From Phytophthora sp. 'mugwort' (lineage: Eukaryota > Oomycota > Peronosporomycetes > Peronosporales > Peronosporaceae): a stretch of DNA of 64,000 nt. Below, piece after piece: positions 42,825 to 52,251 of this stretch (its first letter is position 1; each line of letters opens with the position of its first letter). Below the pieces are notes generated by a model. The model saw only the letters and a program-made list of their open reading frames with translations, did not search any database and was not told the origin of the DNA. The position numbers and the translations under genes are program-made. The stretch covers positions 3,534,001 through 3,598,000 of the forward strand of contig JAUCEF010000011.1 of assembly GCA_033558025.1 (NCBI GenBank), in the 5' to 3' direction.

Positions 42825-43604
42825 TCACTCGGACAACGCGCTGTTCATACTCGGGCTTCTGTGCCGGATAGACACCTGCCTATTGCTTCTCGATGAAGGC
42901 GTGCGCAGCCGTTCGGCCGCTCTGTGGTCGTGCCATCGATCGGCGTACCGAAGTCGAAGGCGGAGCTTATATCGGCGGTGGCTTTCCTGGATGAATAGTG
43001 GATCCTCGTTGGTTAGGAGCAGTGGAGATAATGGGCGGTCTGCCAAATAATCCTTGAGGGCCTCATAGTGAGGGCAACGCTTCTCTATTGCCGCTTGGAG
43101 GGATGCCTCATCGGTAATTCCAGAACCGGTATTGCTAAGGAAATCCACAGCATCGCGGTAGCTCTGTTCCAGCTGGCTAATCTTGTTTACGATGTCCTTG
43201 GGCTTGCGCACTGTCGTCACACCAGCGCGCTGGATTAGAGCCACAGCCTGTCCCGCTAAAACGCTTTTCGTTTCTCCCGGATACTTGTCTCCGCCGCACC
43301 AGTGCGTGTAATTGCCCTCGGTAGACAGCCAGTCGAGCAGAACGCCCAAGGAGCTGACCGAGTTGTTCGGTCCATCCGTGTGTCACCTCGTGCGCCGGGG
43401 CTTCTTGGCGCTTGAACAGTAGATCGGGTTGCCTGAGTTTGCGAAAGCGCCTTCGTCATGTGGGTTTGGCGTGATTTCGGCTTCACTCGCCTCCATCGGT
43501 TTTTCGGGGGGGTTGCTGCCCCAGCCCCTCGCTTTCAGACTCGATTTCCTATCTGATAGCGCGCGGCTGGCAGCTAAAAAACGTTGACATTTTGGTCCAA
43601 TCAT
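42825..43604 (-). pseudogene. Harbinger accessory (Myb/SANT-like) protein, nonsense
   Basis: Second gene of the element. The main part reads DGPNNSVSSLGVLLDWLSTE, then GNYTHWCGGDKYPGETKSVL, then PKDIVNKISQLEQSYRDAVD, a helical trihelix/Myb-like DNA-binding layout typical of the accessory protein that brings Harbinger transposase to its ends. The same frame continues upstream to 43604 (a Lys/Arg/Pro-rich start), broken only by a TGA just before HTDGPNNS (about 43381-43383). A shift near 42900 probably also affects the C-terminus. Confidence 0.6.
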
Positions 43605-43809
43605 AGCACGCTATTTTGCAATGCTCATCGCCTTTTATTTGCTGCTGTCAAAAGTGAGGACCCCTATTATAGGGTTAGCAAGCCTGTACGCTGAAGGATT
43701 CGCCATTATTCGGTAAGGTCGTAACAATGGTTATTATAAAGACAGATAGCTTACATGGGGCACTTTTACAGTTGGGACACTATTAAAAGGATGGGGTATT
43801 GAATCCTGA

Positions 43810-43935
43810 CCCCTTCGCGAAGACGAACGACTTCACATTAACGTCCTTGGCCCAACGGAACTCGATTCTCGTGTTGCTATTGTGATAGAGGAACACAGCA
43901 GTCTCATTCATGTTGTAAATGGTCGAATACTAAAT
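43810..43935 (-). pseudogene. pogo/DDE_1 transposase scrap
   Basis: Minus-strand TIYNMNETAVFLYHNSNTRI then EFRWAKDVNVKSFVFAKG is the first catalytic Asp region of a pogo-type protein (N-M-D-E-T), with Asn in place of the Asp. Only about 40 codons are recognisable. Confidence 0.55.
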
Positions 43936-45092
43936 GTTGTATTGTACTCCTTGATCACATGCTGCACGTGCTCGATGTCTTCATGTCGAGCTTATGCTTC
44001 TTAGTAACCGGAGCTCGAAGCCTCCAGTTCTTGGACTACAGACAGCTTATTTTCCACCGTGAACTTGGGTTCCATCAGCACGACTCGAAATCGACAATGA
44101 AAAGTGAAAGTTGCTCCCTGAGCTCGACCAGCGTCGCCACTTGATGTTGACCTACGGAAGCAACTCGCCAATGGCTATTAATTTATGCTGGCTCCGATCT
44201 GACAATTCTGAAAATTCTGATAATAGAAAGAGTGGGGCTCCACATTTACATGTATCGCAAGGCCCCACCCGGGGCTGGGCATTATTTGAGAGATTGGTCA
44301 CATTCCGAGTTTGTACAGTAGATTGAGAATCTCCGTCACTGGCAACATTGGTTAATATATCGTGAGAGCATAGCTCTTCGAGTTCATCACACTCGCATTC
44401 TGGTACTCGGAAACCTGCGCCGCTAGACGCCCTAGACGCTCTTCATATGGGCGGGGGTCGAGTTCTTGATGCGCTCTGCACATTATGGACAGCCCCTTTC
44501 CAGCAACGTTTGGTGGACATCTAGTGTATTGTGCATTTCTGCCAAAACGCCCTCCGTTTTAGAGTCCTACGTAAGAGGAGTCTTACGAAAGCCCTTATAA
44601 CTGACTAAGTATCTATGTCTAAGCTTACCCCTACCCTCATCTGACACGGCCATTTTAACATACTTGATCTCTTTCGGACATCCGAATGGCCGATGAATCA
44701 TGGCCAGTCGGTCCTAAATTCGCTAAAAGGTGATCATTAGTCCAAATCGGAGCCCATCCGTCGGACTTGCGTCCCCAGTAGTCATTGGACGATATAAAGT
44801 CAAATGCACTTAATTCTGTACCAATGGCTTGACAAATCATAGTTTTAACCCTAAACGGACCTACCTTTTGAAGTCAGATTGGCCATAAGTCGGGAAAGGC
44901 ACAATAGTTCATATTACGTTCAAAGGGTGAGAGGGAATAACTACTTTTGTAAACTGCTGGTCTACAAGGAACCGTGTTGACATTCCTGCTGAGAGTTTAT
45001 TCCAAAAATTGAGATTCACATTGAGGGCGTGGGTACATGCCATGAATCAGGTGAACCAGGTAGTCAAGTTAGTCTCTTACCCTGTATTTCGC
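43936..45092. other. intergenic, no gene recognised
   Basis: Short frames only. The last part serves as the promoter of the PDZ-DUSP gene. Confidence 0.45.
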
Positions 45093-45099
45093 TCATTCT
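45093..45099 (+). promoter_or_regulatory. initiator (GC-TCATTCT) of the PDZ-DUSP gene
   Basis: GCTCATTCTGT matches the first eleven positions of the extended oomycete initiator (GCTCATTYYNC) except the last. It lies about 12 bases before the ATG at 45106. Confidence 0.5.
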
Positions 45100-45105
45100 G
45101 TCTCC

Positions 45106-47034
45106 ATGGCCAGGGCTCGCTGGCAGCTAGGCAGCCATCGGTACGCCGTCAAGGAGGTGGAGGTGCCGCCGGGGCCTTTGGGAATCCTTCTGGACGGCGA
45201 CGACCTGGACCGCCCTATGCTCGAGGGGTTTGCCCAAGTGTCGCCCTCCGATCCGCTGCAGCGCGGTACCATCGAGCTCAGCGGCCGCGTGACTGTGGGT
45301 AGTCTCTTGGTGGGGGTGAACGAGCACGATTTCATTGCGTCGGACTTGAGCTTCGAAGACGTGAGGGACGTGCTGCGTGTGACAAGCGACCAACCGCGAT
45401 CTCTCAAGTTCTACGTGCCTGTGGCTGGAGAGAGCGAGAGGAACCTGCCGTTAAGTCAGCAGCTTGCGCCTAGAAGAGGTCCACCACCAAGAGAGGAGGA
45501 GGAAGACGAAGAAGAAGGAGATGCGGATAATGTGGCGTCTGAGAGCGGCTCGTCGTCGGCTGGAGACTCGTTCCAGGAGATTCACGTGACGGAAGCAGTG
45601 GCGCCGGAGCAGGTTATTCTGGCGTCAGCAGTGCATGCAGTCGAAGATGAGGAGAGTGACGGCAGCATGAGTTGGACGCTGACAGGATCGAACGTGGGCG
45701 TATCGTCCAGTACACCACTGACGAGCAGTGTCAGCTCGGCATCACCAGAGAAGGTCACACAAGCCGAAACGCAACAATTTTCAGCCGAAACTGTGCAGCA
45801 AATGCTGCCGGAAGAGCCACAATTACCGTTCGTTAAAGACCAGACGATGCGCTTATCGCTTGAAATTGGTGCGGCTTCTCCATCACTGCCAAAGGAATTG
45901 TCATTTGGCACGATGGCGATTTTGGCTGAGACTCGACATTTCGATAGCGATGATTCGAGTGATGATTCAGATGACAGCGCAGAGAATTTCGACCAACCAA
46001 GCAGCCGAGGTGTCAGTTGGAAACCTGCTGAAGCCAAGACTAGAACTGTAAGATCGTTTCCGTCAGATCGCACCGAATTGCTGTCACCACAGAAACCCCG
46101 TCAGTCATCGCCCGTGCCGCTTTTAATGGCGTCCAATGTGTCTTCTGGCACCATCGCCGTGTCTCTCATGGTGCAGACGAATCAATTTGACCGCGATGAC
46201 TCTGTAGAGGAAGACGATGCTGAGTACGTGACTGCAGTGGCGCCACCCGGTCCATTGGGTCTTAATCTGGATGGCGGTGTACTGGACCACGCTGTTGTGA
46301 TGGGGTTTGTGAAGTTACGCGATGGATCTACAGGCGCACTCGAGCGCATTGGAGATATTATGCCGGGGTCGGTTATTGTGCGTATTAATGAGGAGGATGT
46401 TTCGCACGCATCGCTCCAAGAGATCGGCATTAAACTCAGTGAGCAGAGTCACCAACCACGCACGATAGTATTCCGTTTACCACCCAAAGCGCAACAAGAG
46501 GAGCAACGGTTGCAGTCAACTGTTATCCGCCGTTCCCCAACGTTATCTCCATTTGTAGAAGATTTTGATAAACGTCGGAAACTTGAGCTGGCGTTGATCA
46601 TGCATTACGACAGGCAGGTCTTACCCCGTCGCGATTCCTGGTTCTGTATCGATGCGAAGTGGATGGCTCGATGGGTAGAATTCGTGTGTCGTGGTGGGCC
46701 GGAACCAGGTCCCATTACCAACGAGGCATTGCTTCACGAAAACTGGCGCAAGATGCTCGCTCATGATTCTCCTGGACGACCTGACACAGCTCGCGAAGGG
46801 TTGATTCTCATGAAACATTACCGTGTGGTAGTGCCAATGGTTTGGTGCTTGTTCGCTGAGCTGCATGGACTAGGTGAAGCCCCCCAGCTTGCACGGTACC
46901 TCATGGATATCTACGCTGAAGCGTTGACCGATGGAGACGTAAACAAAGTTCTCGAAGTCCCACGACCGAAAGCTGCAGTGTTGGCAAATGACTTACGCGA
47001 CAAGTGCCTCGTTCGTCCGAGCAGGAAGCGCTGA
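45106..47034 (+). CDS. PDZ-PDZ-DUSP protein
   Basis: A 642-residue single-exon protein, probably a cytosolic scaffold. Two PDZ-like modules share the same core: residues about 15-105 (VEVPPGPLGILLDGDDLDRP ... GSLLVGVNEHDF ... LKFYVP) and about 372-465 (VAPPGPLGLNLDGGVLDHAV ... GSVIVRINEEDV ... IVFRLPP). PPGPLG replaces the usual carboxylate-binding GLGF-type loop. A long acidic, Ser-rich linker separates them (EEEEDEEEGD; DSSDDSDDSAE). The C-terminus, about 505-620, is a DUSP domain: WFCIDAKWMARWVEFV, then GGPEPGPITNEALL, then YRVVVPMVWCLFAELHGLGE. DUSP domains normally sit at the N-terminus of ubiquitin-specific proteases, but no protease domain is present here. The substrate is unknown; a role as adaptor for ubiquitin-related complexes is inference. 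Confidence 0.82.
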   Translation: MARARWQLGSHRYAVKEVEVPPGPLGILLDGDDLDRPMLEGFAQVSPSDPLQRGTIELSGRVTVGSLLVGVNEHDFIASDLSFEDVRDVLRVTSDQPRSLKFYVPVAGESERNLPLSQQLAPRRGPPPREEEEDEEEGDADNVASESGSSSAGDSFQEIHVTEAVAPEQVILASAVHAVEDEESDGSMSWTLTGSNVGVSSSTPLTSSVSSASPEKVTQAETQQFSAETVQQMLPEEPQLPFVKDQTMRLSLEIGAASPSLPKELSFGTMAILAETRHFDSDDSSDDSDDSAENFDQPSSRGVSWKPAEAKTRTVRSFPSDRTELLSPQKPRQSSPVPLLMASNVSSGTIAVSLMVQTNQFDRDDSVEEDDAEYVTAVAPPGPLGLNLDGGVLDHAVVMGFVKLRDGSTGALERIGDIMPGSVIVRINEEDVSHASLQEIGIKLSEQSHQPRTIVFRLPPKAQQEEQRLQSTVIRRSPTLSPFVEDFDKRRKLELALIMHYDRQVLPRRDSWFCIDAKWMARWVEFVCRGGPEPGPITNEALLHENWRKMLAHDSPGRPDTAREGLILMKHYRVVVPMVWCLFAELHGLGEAPQLARYLMDIYAEALTDGDVNKVLEVPRPKAAVLANDLRDKCLVRPSRKR

Positions 47035-48900
47035 GATATGAGTATCAGTATGCATTTCGCCACAAATTGTACACTGCTGTGGTTGTTTGCCACCTTTTCA
47101 TTTAATTCATTCGACGTATACATGTACTTACATTGTATACCTCCTGGAAATTTATTAGATATTTATATGAAGAGTGGGCCAGAAATGGCGATGGTACCAC
47201 GTAGACGAAGTGGTGAAGCGAAGTCATGAGCTTCACTCGATCTTGCGTTTGGAAACTGGACCTACTGAACCATATAGTACACATCAACTTAGGATTACAA
47301 TCGCGAAAAGTAGTTGATATTTGTTGCATGAACTTCCGCTGTTCTCAGTATCACGAACGCGCTAAGTGTAGCGGTCCACCCCACAGTCGAATTGCTGCAT
47401 CGGTCACATGCCCATGAGGGCGAGAAGATCTAAAAGTGATGTTCTCGGTAAAATATCGAGATTAATGGTGGACGCGATCGTTTAACTTATCGATAGTATG
47501 TCATAATGACGTTGTAATGCATGTATGGATAGTATTTATAATAACGATAATCCTTACTCCAGTCGGAGTACATAATATGTATATTATCGAAGATCACCTG
47601 CTTCGTTAGAACACTTTTATAAAAGTGCCTAGAGATTATTAGGATCGGCAAGATGCCTTGGGATTTATATATTCTTTGAATAGTACCTCAGTGTTTCAAC
47701 ACAAAGTAGAAGCGTGTAGTTTTGCTATTGACTCTAGAAGAAAATTGGGAAACTCCTATGCTCTTAACTGTCGTCACGCAGCAACACCCATTGGACTTGC
47801 AATCTGATGGGTGTCCGTCATGGTTTAGCCAAAAGGATGCGTCGGGGCGGAGTTATCGTTTGTGGGTCCTCGTGATCAATATGGAAAGCAATATTGTTGA
47901 GGCTCGCGAATTGTTTTAGAGAATGACCGGGGCGGAAATTTGTGCTTACAACGACGTCAGGAGACATTTTGTTATAAAAACAGGGATTGAACTTGGAACA
48001 GGGGACACCGCAATCAATAGACTGTAGTTTAACCGCTCGAATGGATCGTGCCCGCTCGACTCCACTTGAAGAAAGGTGAATAACCTTTTCGAGTCATGCC
48101 AGAAGCGGCAAGCAGTATGGATGTGTGAGCCTCGACGAATTGCAAGACGCGTGGATCCGATCATAGTGAGAAACGGGGATATATTAGGCCCCACGATTAG
48201 CGTTAGTAGTCCGGAGGTGGTACTGAGTGAGACTGGTTCGTGCGTTTGGGGGTGGTCGTACCGAGGACGTCGGTGTCGTCGACCTCGCAAAACCCAAGTG
48301 CTTGCATTAGTTGAACCTCGTTCGACTGTTCGTATTGGTCGGGCTCTTCCTACCTTTGACATCCTCTGACGTAAGGCTGGATCCGTCGGTACGGATGACT
48401 TCTAGTCGTCGTATAGTAAGTAGCGCATTCGATGAGGTTTTGCCCTGGAACCAGCAGTTCCTTTAGTGGGACTTTCCGTAGGTGCAAAAAAAAATTTTTG
48501 GCGTCATTCTTTCCATGTGAATGTTGTCCAGTTTTGCCTGTAGGAAGTTCGTTTCACTGCCGGAAGGAGTGCAATGCATTCTGACGTTTTCTGGAAGGAT
48601 GTCTAGTCTCTGTATTTATTTCGAATATCCGGCATTGAAGTTCTTCGCATTTGAGGTGCGGTTTGACCATGTGGGAGTGTGAGTAATAGTTGCCTGAGGC
48701 TCCAAATCGTGACAGGCACACCTCAACATATGGATACCGTTCTGGACGGCATCAACAAAAGCGAAAGCTCGTGGTGTTCCACTAAGGGGCAATGGAAGCT
48801 GTGCTTCACTTCATCATGTTGCTACCAGTACTTTATACCTCTGTCTGCACGTCCGTCCAGCACCATTCGGCTCCGCGATTTGTACTGCTAGCCTCAGATC
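47035..48900. other. intergenic, no gene recognised
   Basis: A/T-rich with short frames only. The overlapping frames at about 47946-48369 on both strands mirror one another and show no family signature. Confidence 0.45.
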
Positions 48901-48907
48901 TCATTTT
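48901..48907 (+). promoter_or_regulatory. initiator (TCATTTT) of the carbonic anhydrase gene
   Basis: TCATTTT matches YCAYTYY, giving a leader of about 60 bases to the ATG at 48967. Confidence 0.5.
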
Positions 48908-48966
48908 CCGTTCGGCTTCCCCAGCACAACATTAACTACTAACGTAATTCCTTCACCCACATCAAC

Positions 48967-49767
48967 ATGAAGATCTTCGCCGCTGCCGTCATAGCCGCCT
49001 GTGCAATCATCACCACCAACGTCAACGCAGACGGCATCGACGGACCCCCGTGGGGATACAAAACCAACGACGCCAGCATGGCTGCACCTGACCAGTGGGC
49101 AGAGCACTATCCGATCTGTGGTGGTCAGCGCCAGTCACCCATTGATATCAAGACGACGGCTGGTTGTATTTCCGAGAAGCGCTCACTGACCTTTAGTGGC
49201 TCGTGCGCTGACTTCAACGTATCACAGTCAGAGGAATCGTTCACAGCCAGTGTGAACGGTGGCTCCTGCGCGGTCATGGCCAACGGCGCGGCATACAAAA
49301 TGCTTCAATTCCACATGCATGTGCCGTCAGAGCACACTCTGAACGGCGAGTACCTGGGCGGTGAGATGCATTTCGTACACAGCACTGCGGACAGCAGTGC
49401 GCTGCTGGTGACGGGTTTATTCTTCAAGGCCGTGGAGGGCGAAAGCGACCCGTGGGTGGCGTCCGTGCTCGACGCGCTGGACCAGGTTAATGCGAACGTG
49501 ACGGCGTCGGTTTCATTGGCATCATACGCCGACCTCGTAAATAAGGCGGCGGACGCGCAGGGCGTGCTCAACTATGCCGGCAGTCTGACGACGCCCGCGT
49601 GCAGCGAGATTGTGGACTGGTGGGTCGTGAAGAAGCCCCTGGAAGTGTCGACGGGCGACCTGGAGCGTCTGCAGTCTCAGCTGCGTGAGCTTCACCTCAC
49701 AGACGACGGCAAGAACGCGCGCCCGCTACAGCCTCTAAACGGCCGTGTCGTGACAGCGCTACTGTAG
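48967..49767 (+). CDS. secreted alpha-carbonic anhydrase
   Basis: A 266-residue zinc enzyme for CO2 + H2O = HCO3- + H+. A signal peptide (MKIFAAAVIAACAIITTNVNA) predicts secretion. Alpha-class hallmarks are present in order: QSPIDI, the first two zinc His in QFHMHVPSEHT, the third in GEMHFVHS, then GVLNYAGSLTTPACSEIVDW, which includes the TTP substrate-pocket loop, and a Cys pair (CISEKR...C) that could form a disulphide. Length is normal for the family. It stands alone between long intergenic regions. Extracellular or periplasm-facing pH and bicarbonate control is the probable role; secreted alpha-CAs are numerous in Phytophthora. Confidence 0.93.
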   Translation: MKIFAAAVIAACAIITTNVNADGIDGPPWGYKTNDASMAAPDQWAEHYPICGGQRQSPIDIKTTAGCISEKRSLTFSGSCADFNVSQSEESFTASVNGGSCAVMANGAAYKMLQFHMHVPSEHTLNGEYLGGEMHFVHSTADSSALLVTGLFFKAVEGESDPWVASVLDALDQVNANVTASVSLASYADLVNKAADAQGVLNYAGSLTTPACSEIVDWWVVKKPLEVSTGDLERLQSQLRELHLTDDGKNARPLQPLNGRVVTALL

Positions 49768-51099
49768 ACCTCTAGAGTCTGTAAGCAATTGTTGGATTTA
49801 GACGAGAGCCGACTCTATTGGAGTGAGTATAATAGTTTTGAAGGGATCAATGTGACCGGAAGTTGAGGACGAGCTTAACGTCATGGCAAGGTGATCGACC
49901 ACCAGACGGACTACATTAGATGATCCCACCTGGTGGGTTAATAATTACAATACACAAAAGAACTAGCAACGGCGTTGTGTATTCCCCTTACGTAATACTG
50001 TATATGTTAATTTTCAGGGATAGCCTGCCCATACTTTGACTTGCTATTGTAGCGAGTTCCTTTGCTTTTCAGGGATGAGCATTAGGATTTGGCCAAATTC
50101 AAATTAAGAAATGTGGTGTAGAATTGCAGTAGTAGTGAATGAATACTAGTGATAAGCGCATTCCTTTTTACCGAATGGGACAAATCTAAAATTCAGGCAC
50201 TTCAACTTGGCACCTAATGCCACGTATTCATAATACAATGCAGTATTATAATGAGGCGCGACGGATATGATACTGGTTGTGCTCGAACGGCGCTCGAGGT
50301 GATGAACCCCCACTAGATAGAATCAGGTCCACCCTCTTCAGTGATTAAGCTCGCTTGCGAAATGAAGAGAGCATACTCGGCAGTTTTTTCAGCGTCGATC
50401 TTTCGGACAAAATACTGATTCATTGTTATTACTGAAATACAGTAATTGCCTCAATAAAGAAGTCACAACAAATGATAACTTCATAAATTTGTATAGGATT
50501 TGGTATATTTTCGTTGAGTTATGCCCTAGATGCCTTACTATCTTCAAGTCTCTATGCAGAGCCCGACTTCTTTTCAAGGCAGATTAGTGTACATTTAGCT
50601 GATAATAAGAGAAAAGCGGCTGATTAATGACAACTGGGCTACGCGGTTCTTTCTGGCGTCCGAGATATGAAACACGATTGTGGAACTTAAATATCTGCTC
50701 AAGCAAGTGGTATAGGCCTACATCATATCTAAGAACGTCAAGCTGCTGGCGATCTGTGCACATGGACTCCATGATGGAGCAACATCAGACAGCATTTCTG
50801 GTCGCGGCCCACACACGAGATCTCGCGACACGCTGCGCCATCGAGCATCAGTGAAGCCCCCCCCCCCCCCCTCCCCAGCGTCTTCTGCAGCATTATCCGT
50901 CGACAGGGAAGGGCTTAAACACTGACGGAACTGTTGTGGGGTCTCTAGCGCACTTCAAGTTGGGCGCAGATACGCCAAAGCAGCAAAATTATGTCAATTC
51001 CGACACCTATACATTAACAAAGTCCAGTGTCTCTAATACCCTCCAGTCGTTATCAGAGCAGTCAAAAGTTCATTCGGATATCTGCCGTCTCTGATCAAC
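49768..51099. other. intergenic, contains a 15-base C tract
   Basis: No gene recognised. C15 at 50857-50871. The frames at 50389-50854 are short and unsupported. Confidence 0.45.
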
Positions 51100-52155
51100 A
51101 TGCCTCTCAACGCTACCCGCGCTTCCTCACCACTGGACGAATTCCCGGTACTAACCTCCGCCCGTGTAGTATGTCGCGAAGCTCTGTCGCTACACGGTCT
51201 CGATGAGCTCCCGCATGTCGTTCTTCGCATCGATGCCTTCCTGGACGTAATTTCGGGTCCGGACTCCGTGGTGGACGCCTGTGAACGCGGCGGCTCTTTG
51301 CGGTTGTTGTCATATCTTGCAGCCCGGGACACCAAGTCCCATTGGGACAAGATGGCCGTCTGTGCTGCCATGAACGGTTACGTGTACATTCTGCAGTGGC
51401 TCATGGACTTCCATCCGAATCGTTGCGACTGGGGCGTCGACGTCCTCGATAGTGCAGCAGGACTCGGGCATTTCTCGGCGGTCCAGTGGCTTCACGTCCA
51501 CTGCAAGGATGGGTGCACTACAAAAGCAATGGACCACGCAGCGGGACGTGGGTATCTGTCAATGGTAAAGTGGCTACATATTAACCGCAGAGAAGGATGC
51601 ACGACACGAGCGATGAACGCAGCAGCGTTGAATGGAGACTTGAAAATGGTGCAGTGGTTACATCAAAACCGAACGGAAGGATGTACGACGGCTGCGATGG
51701 ACTTTGCGGCTGAAATGGGCCACTTAAACGTCGTCAAGTGGCTCCATAAGAACAGAACGGAAGGATGCACGGCTGCGGCAATGACTTACGCCTCTGAGAG
51801 AGGCCACCTTGAAGTTGTCCAGTGGCTACATGAGAATCGGCGAGAAGGCTGCTCGGAGCATGCGTTCGGTCTAGCGGCGGGTAAAGGCCACCTTGCGGTA
51901 GTGCAGTGGCTGGATGCAAACCAGCACAAGGGCAGCTTGGGACACGCGCTGCGAACTGCTACGACGAACGGACACATTCCTGTCATCAATTGGCTGCTGG
52001 CGTCGATCGACGAGGGCCGACAGCACGAGATTTTCACTCGTCTGGCCTTGAAGATCGCTAAGAAAAGTAACCAGTGGCGTGTAATACGATGGCTGGAACC
52101 CCAAGTTGAGCCAGACCCTACCAAGCGGCAGCGCCTTTTGCAGATTACCTGGTAG
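51100..52155 (+). CDS. ankyrin-repeat protein, 28-residue units
   Basis: A 351-residue single-exon protein. After an N-terminal helical region of about 90 residues, regular 28-residue ankyrin-type units run from about residue 95 to 320. Each is built as G-x-L-x-x-V-x-W-L-H-x-N-R-x-E-G-C-T-T-x-A-M-x-x-A-A, for example GHLNVVKWLHKNRTEGCTAA and GHLEVVQWLHENRREGCSEH. The invariant WLH and EGCTT pieces give the short-unit form common in oomycetes. There is no signal peptide, membrane helix or catalytic domain, so it is a protein-binding scaffold of unknown partner. The units are alike, suggesting recent internal duplication. Confidence 0.85.
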   Translation: MPLNATRASSPLDEFPVLTSARVVCREALSLHGLDELPHVVLRIDAFLDVISGPDSVVDACERGGSLRLLSYLAARDTKSHWDKMAVCAAMNGYVYILQWLMDFHPNRCDWGVDVLDSAAGLGHFSAVQWLHVHCKDGCTTKAMDHAAGRGYLSMVKWLHINRREGCTTRAMNAAALNGDLKMVQWLHQNRTEGCTTAAMDFAAEMGHLNVVKWLHKNRTEGCTAAAMTYASERGHLEVVQWLHENRREGCSEHAFGLAAGKGHLAVVQWLDANQHKGSLGHALRTATTNGHIPVINWLLASIDEGRQHEIFTRLALKIAKKSNQWRVIRWLEPQVEPDPTKRQRLLQITW

Positions 52156-52251
52156 CCACAATAAACACCCATTTGAGTTTTACAAAGTGCTCAATTGTAT
52201 CAAGGTTCAGGTGTTATATTACCAGGAGCTGTTGGAGCACCAGCGCATCGA

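Larger units (their letters stand above)
41127..43664. mobile_element. two-gene PIF/Harbinger element, nearly complete
   Basis: The ends are inverted: GGGGTCTCACTTTTG on the left and, read inward, GGGGTCCTCACTTTTGAC on the right. The 2,538 bases hold a DDE_4 transposase on plus (41276-42426) and a second, DNA-binding-type protein gene on minus (42825-43604), converging, as is usual for Harbinger elements. The three bases outside the ends (TTA / TAT) do not match exactly, so the expected 3-base target duplication is either mutated or set one base differently. Confidence 0.78.
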
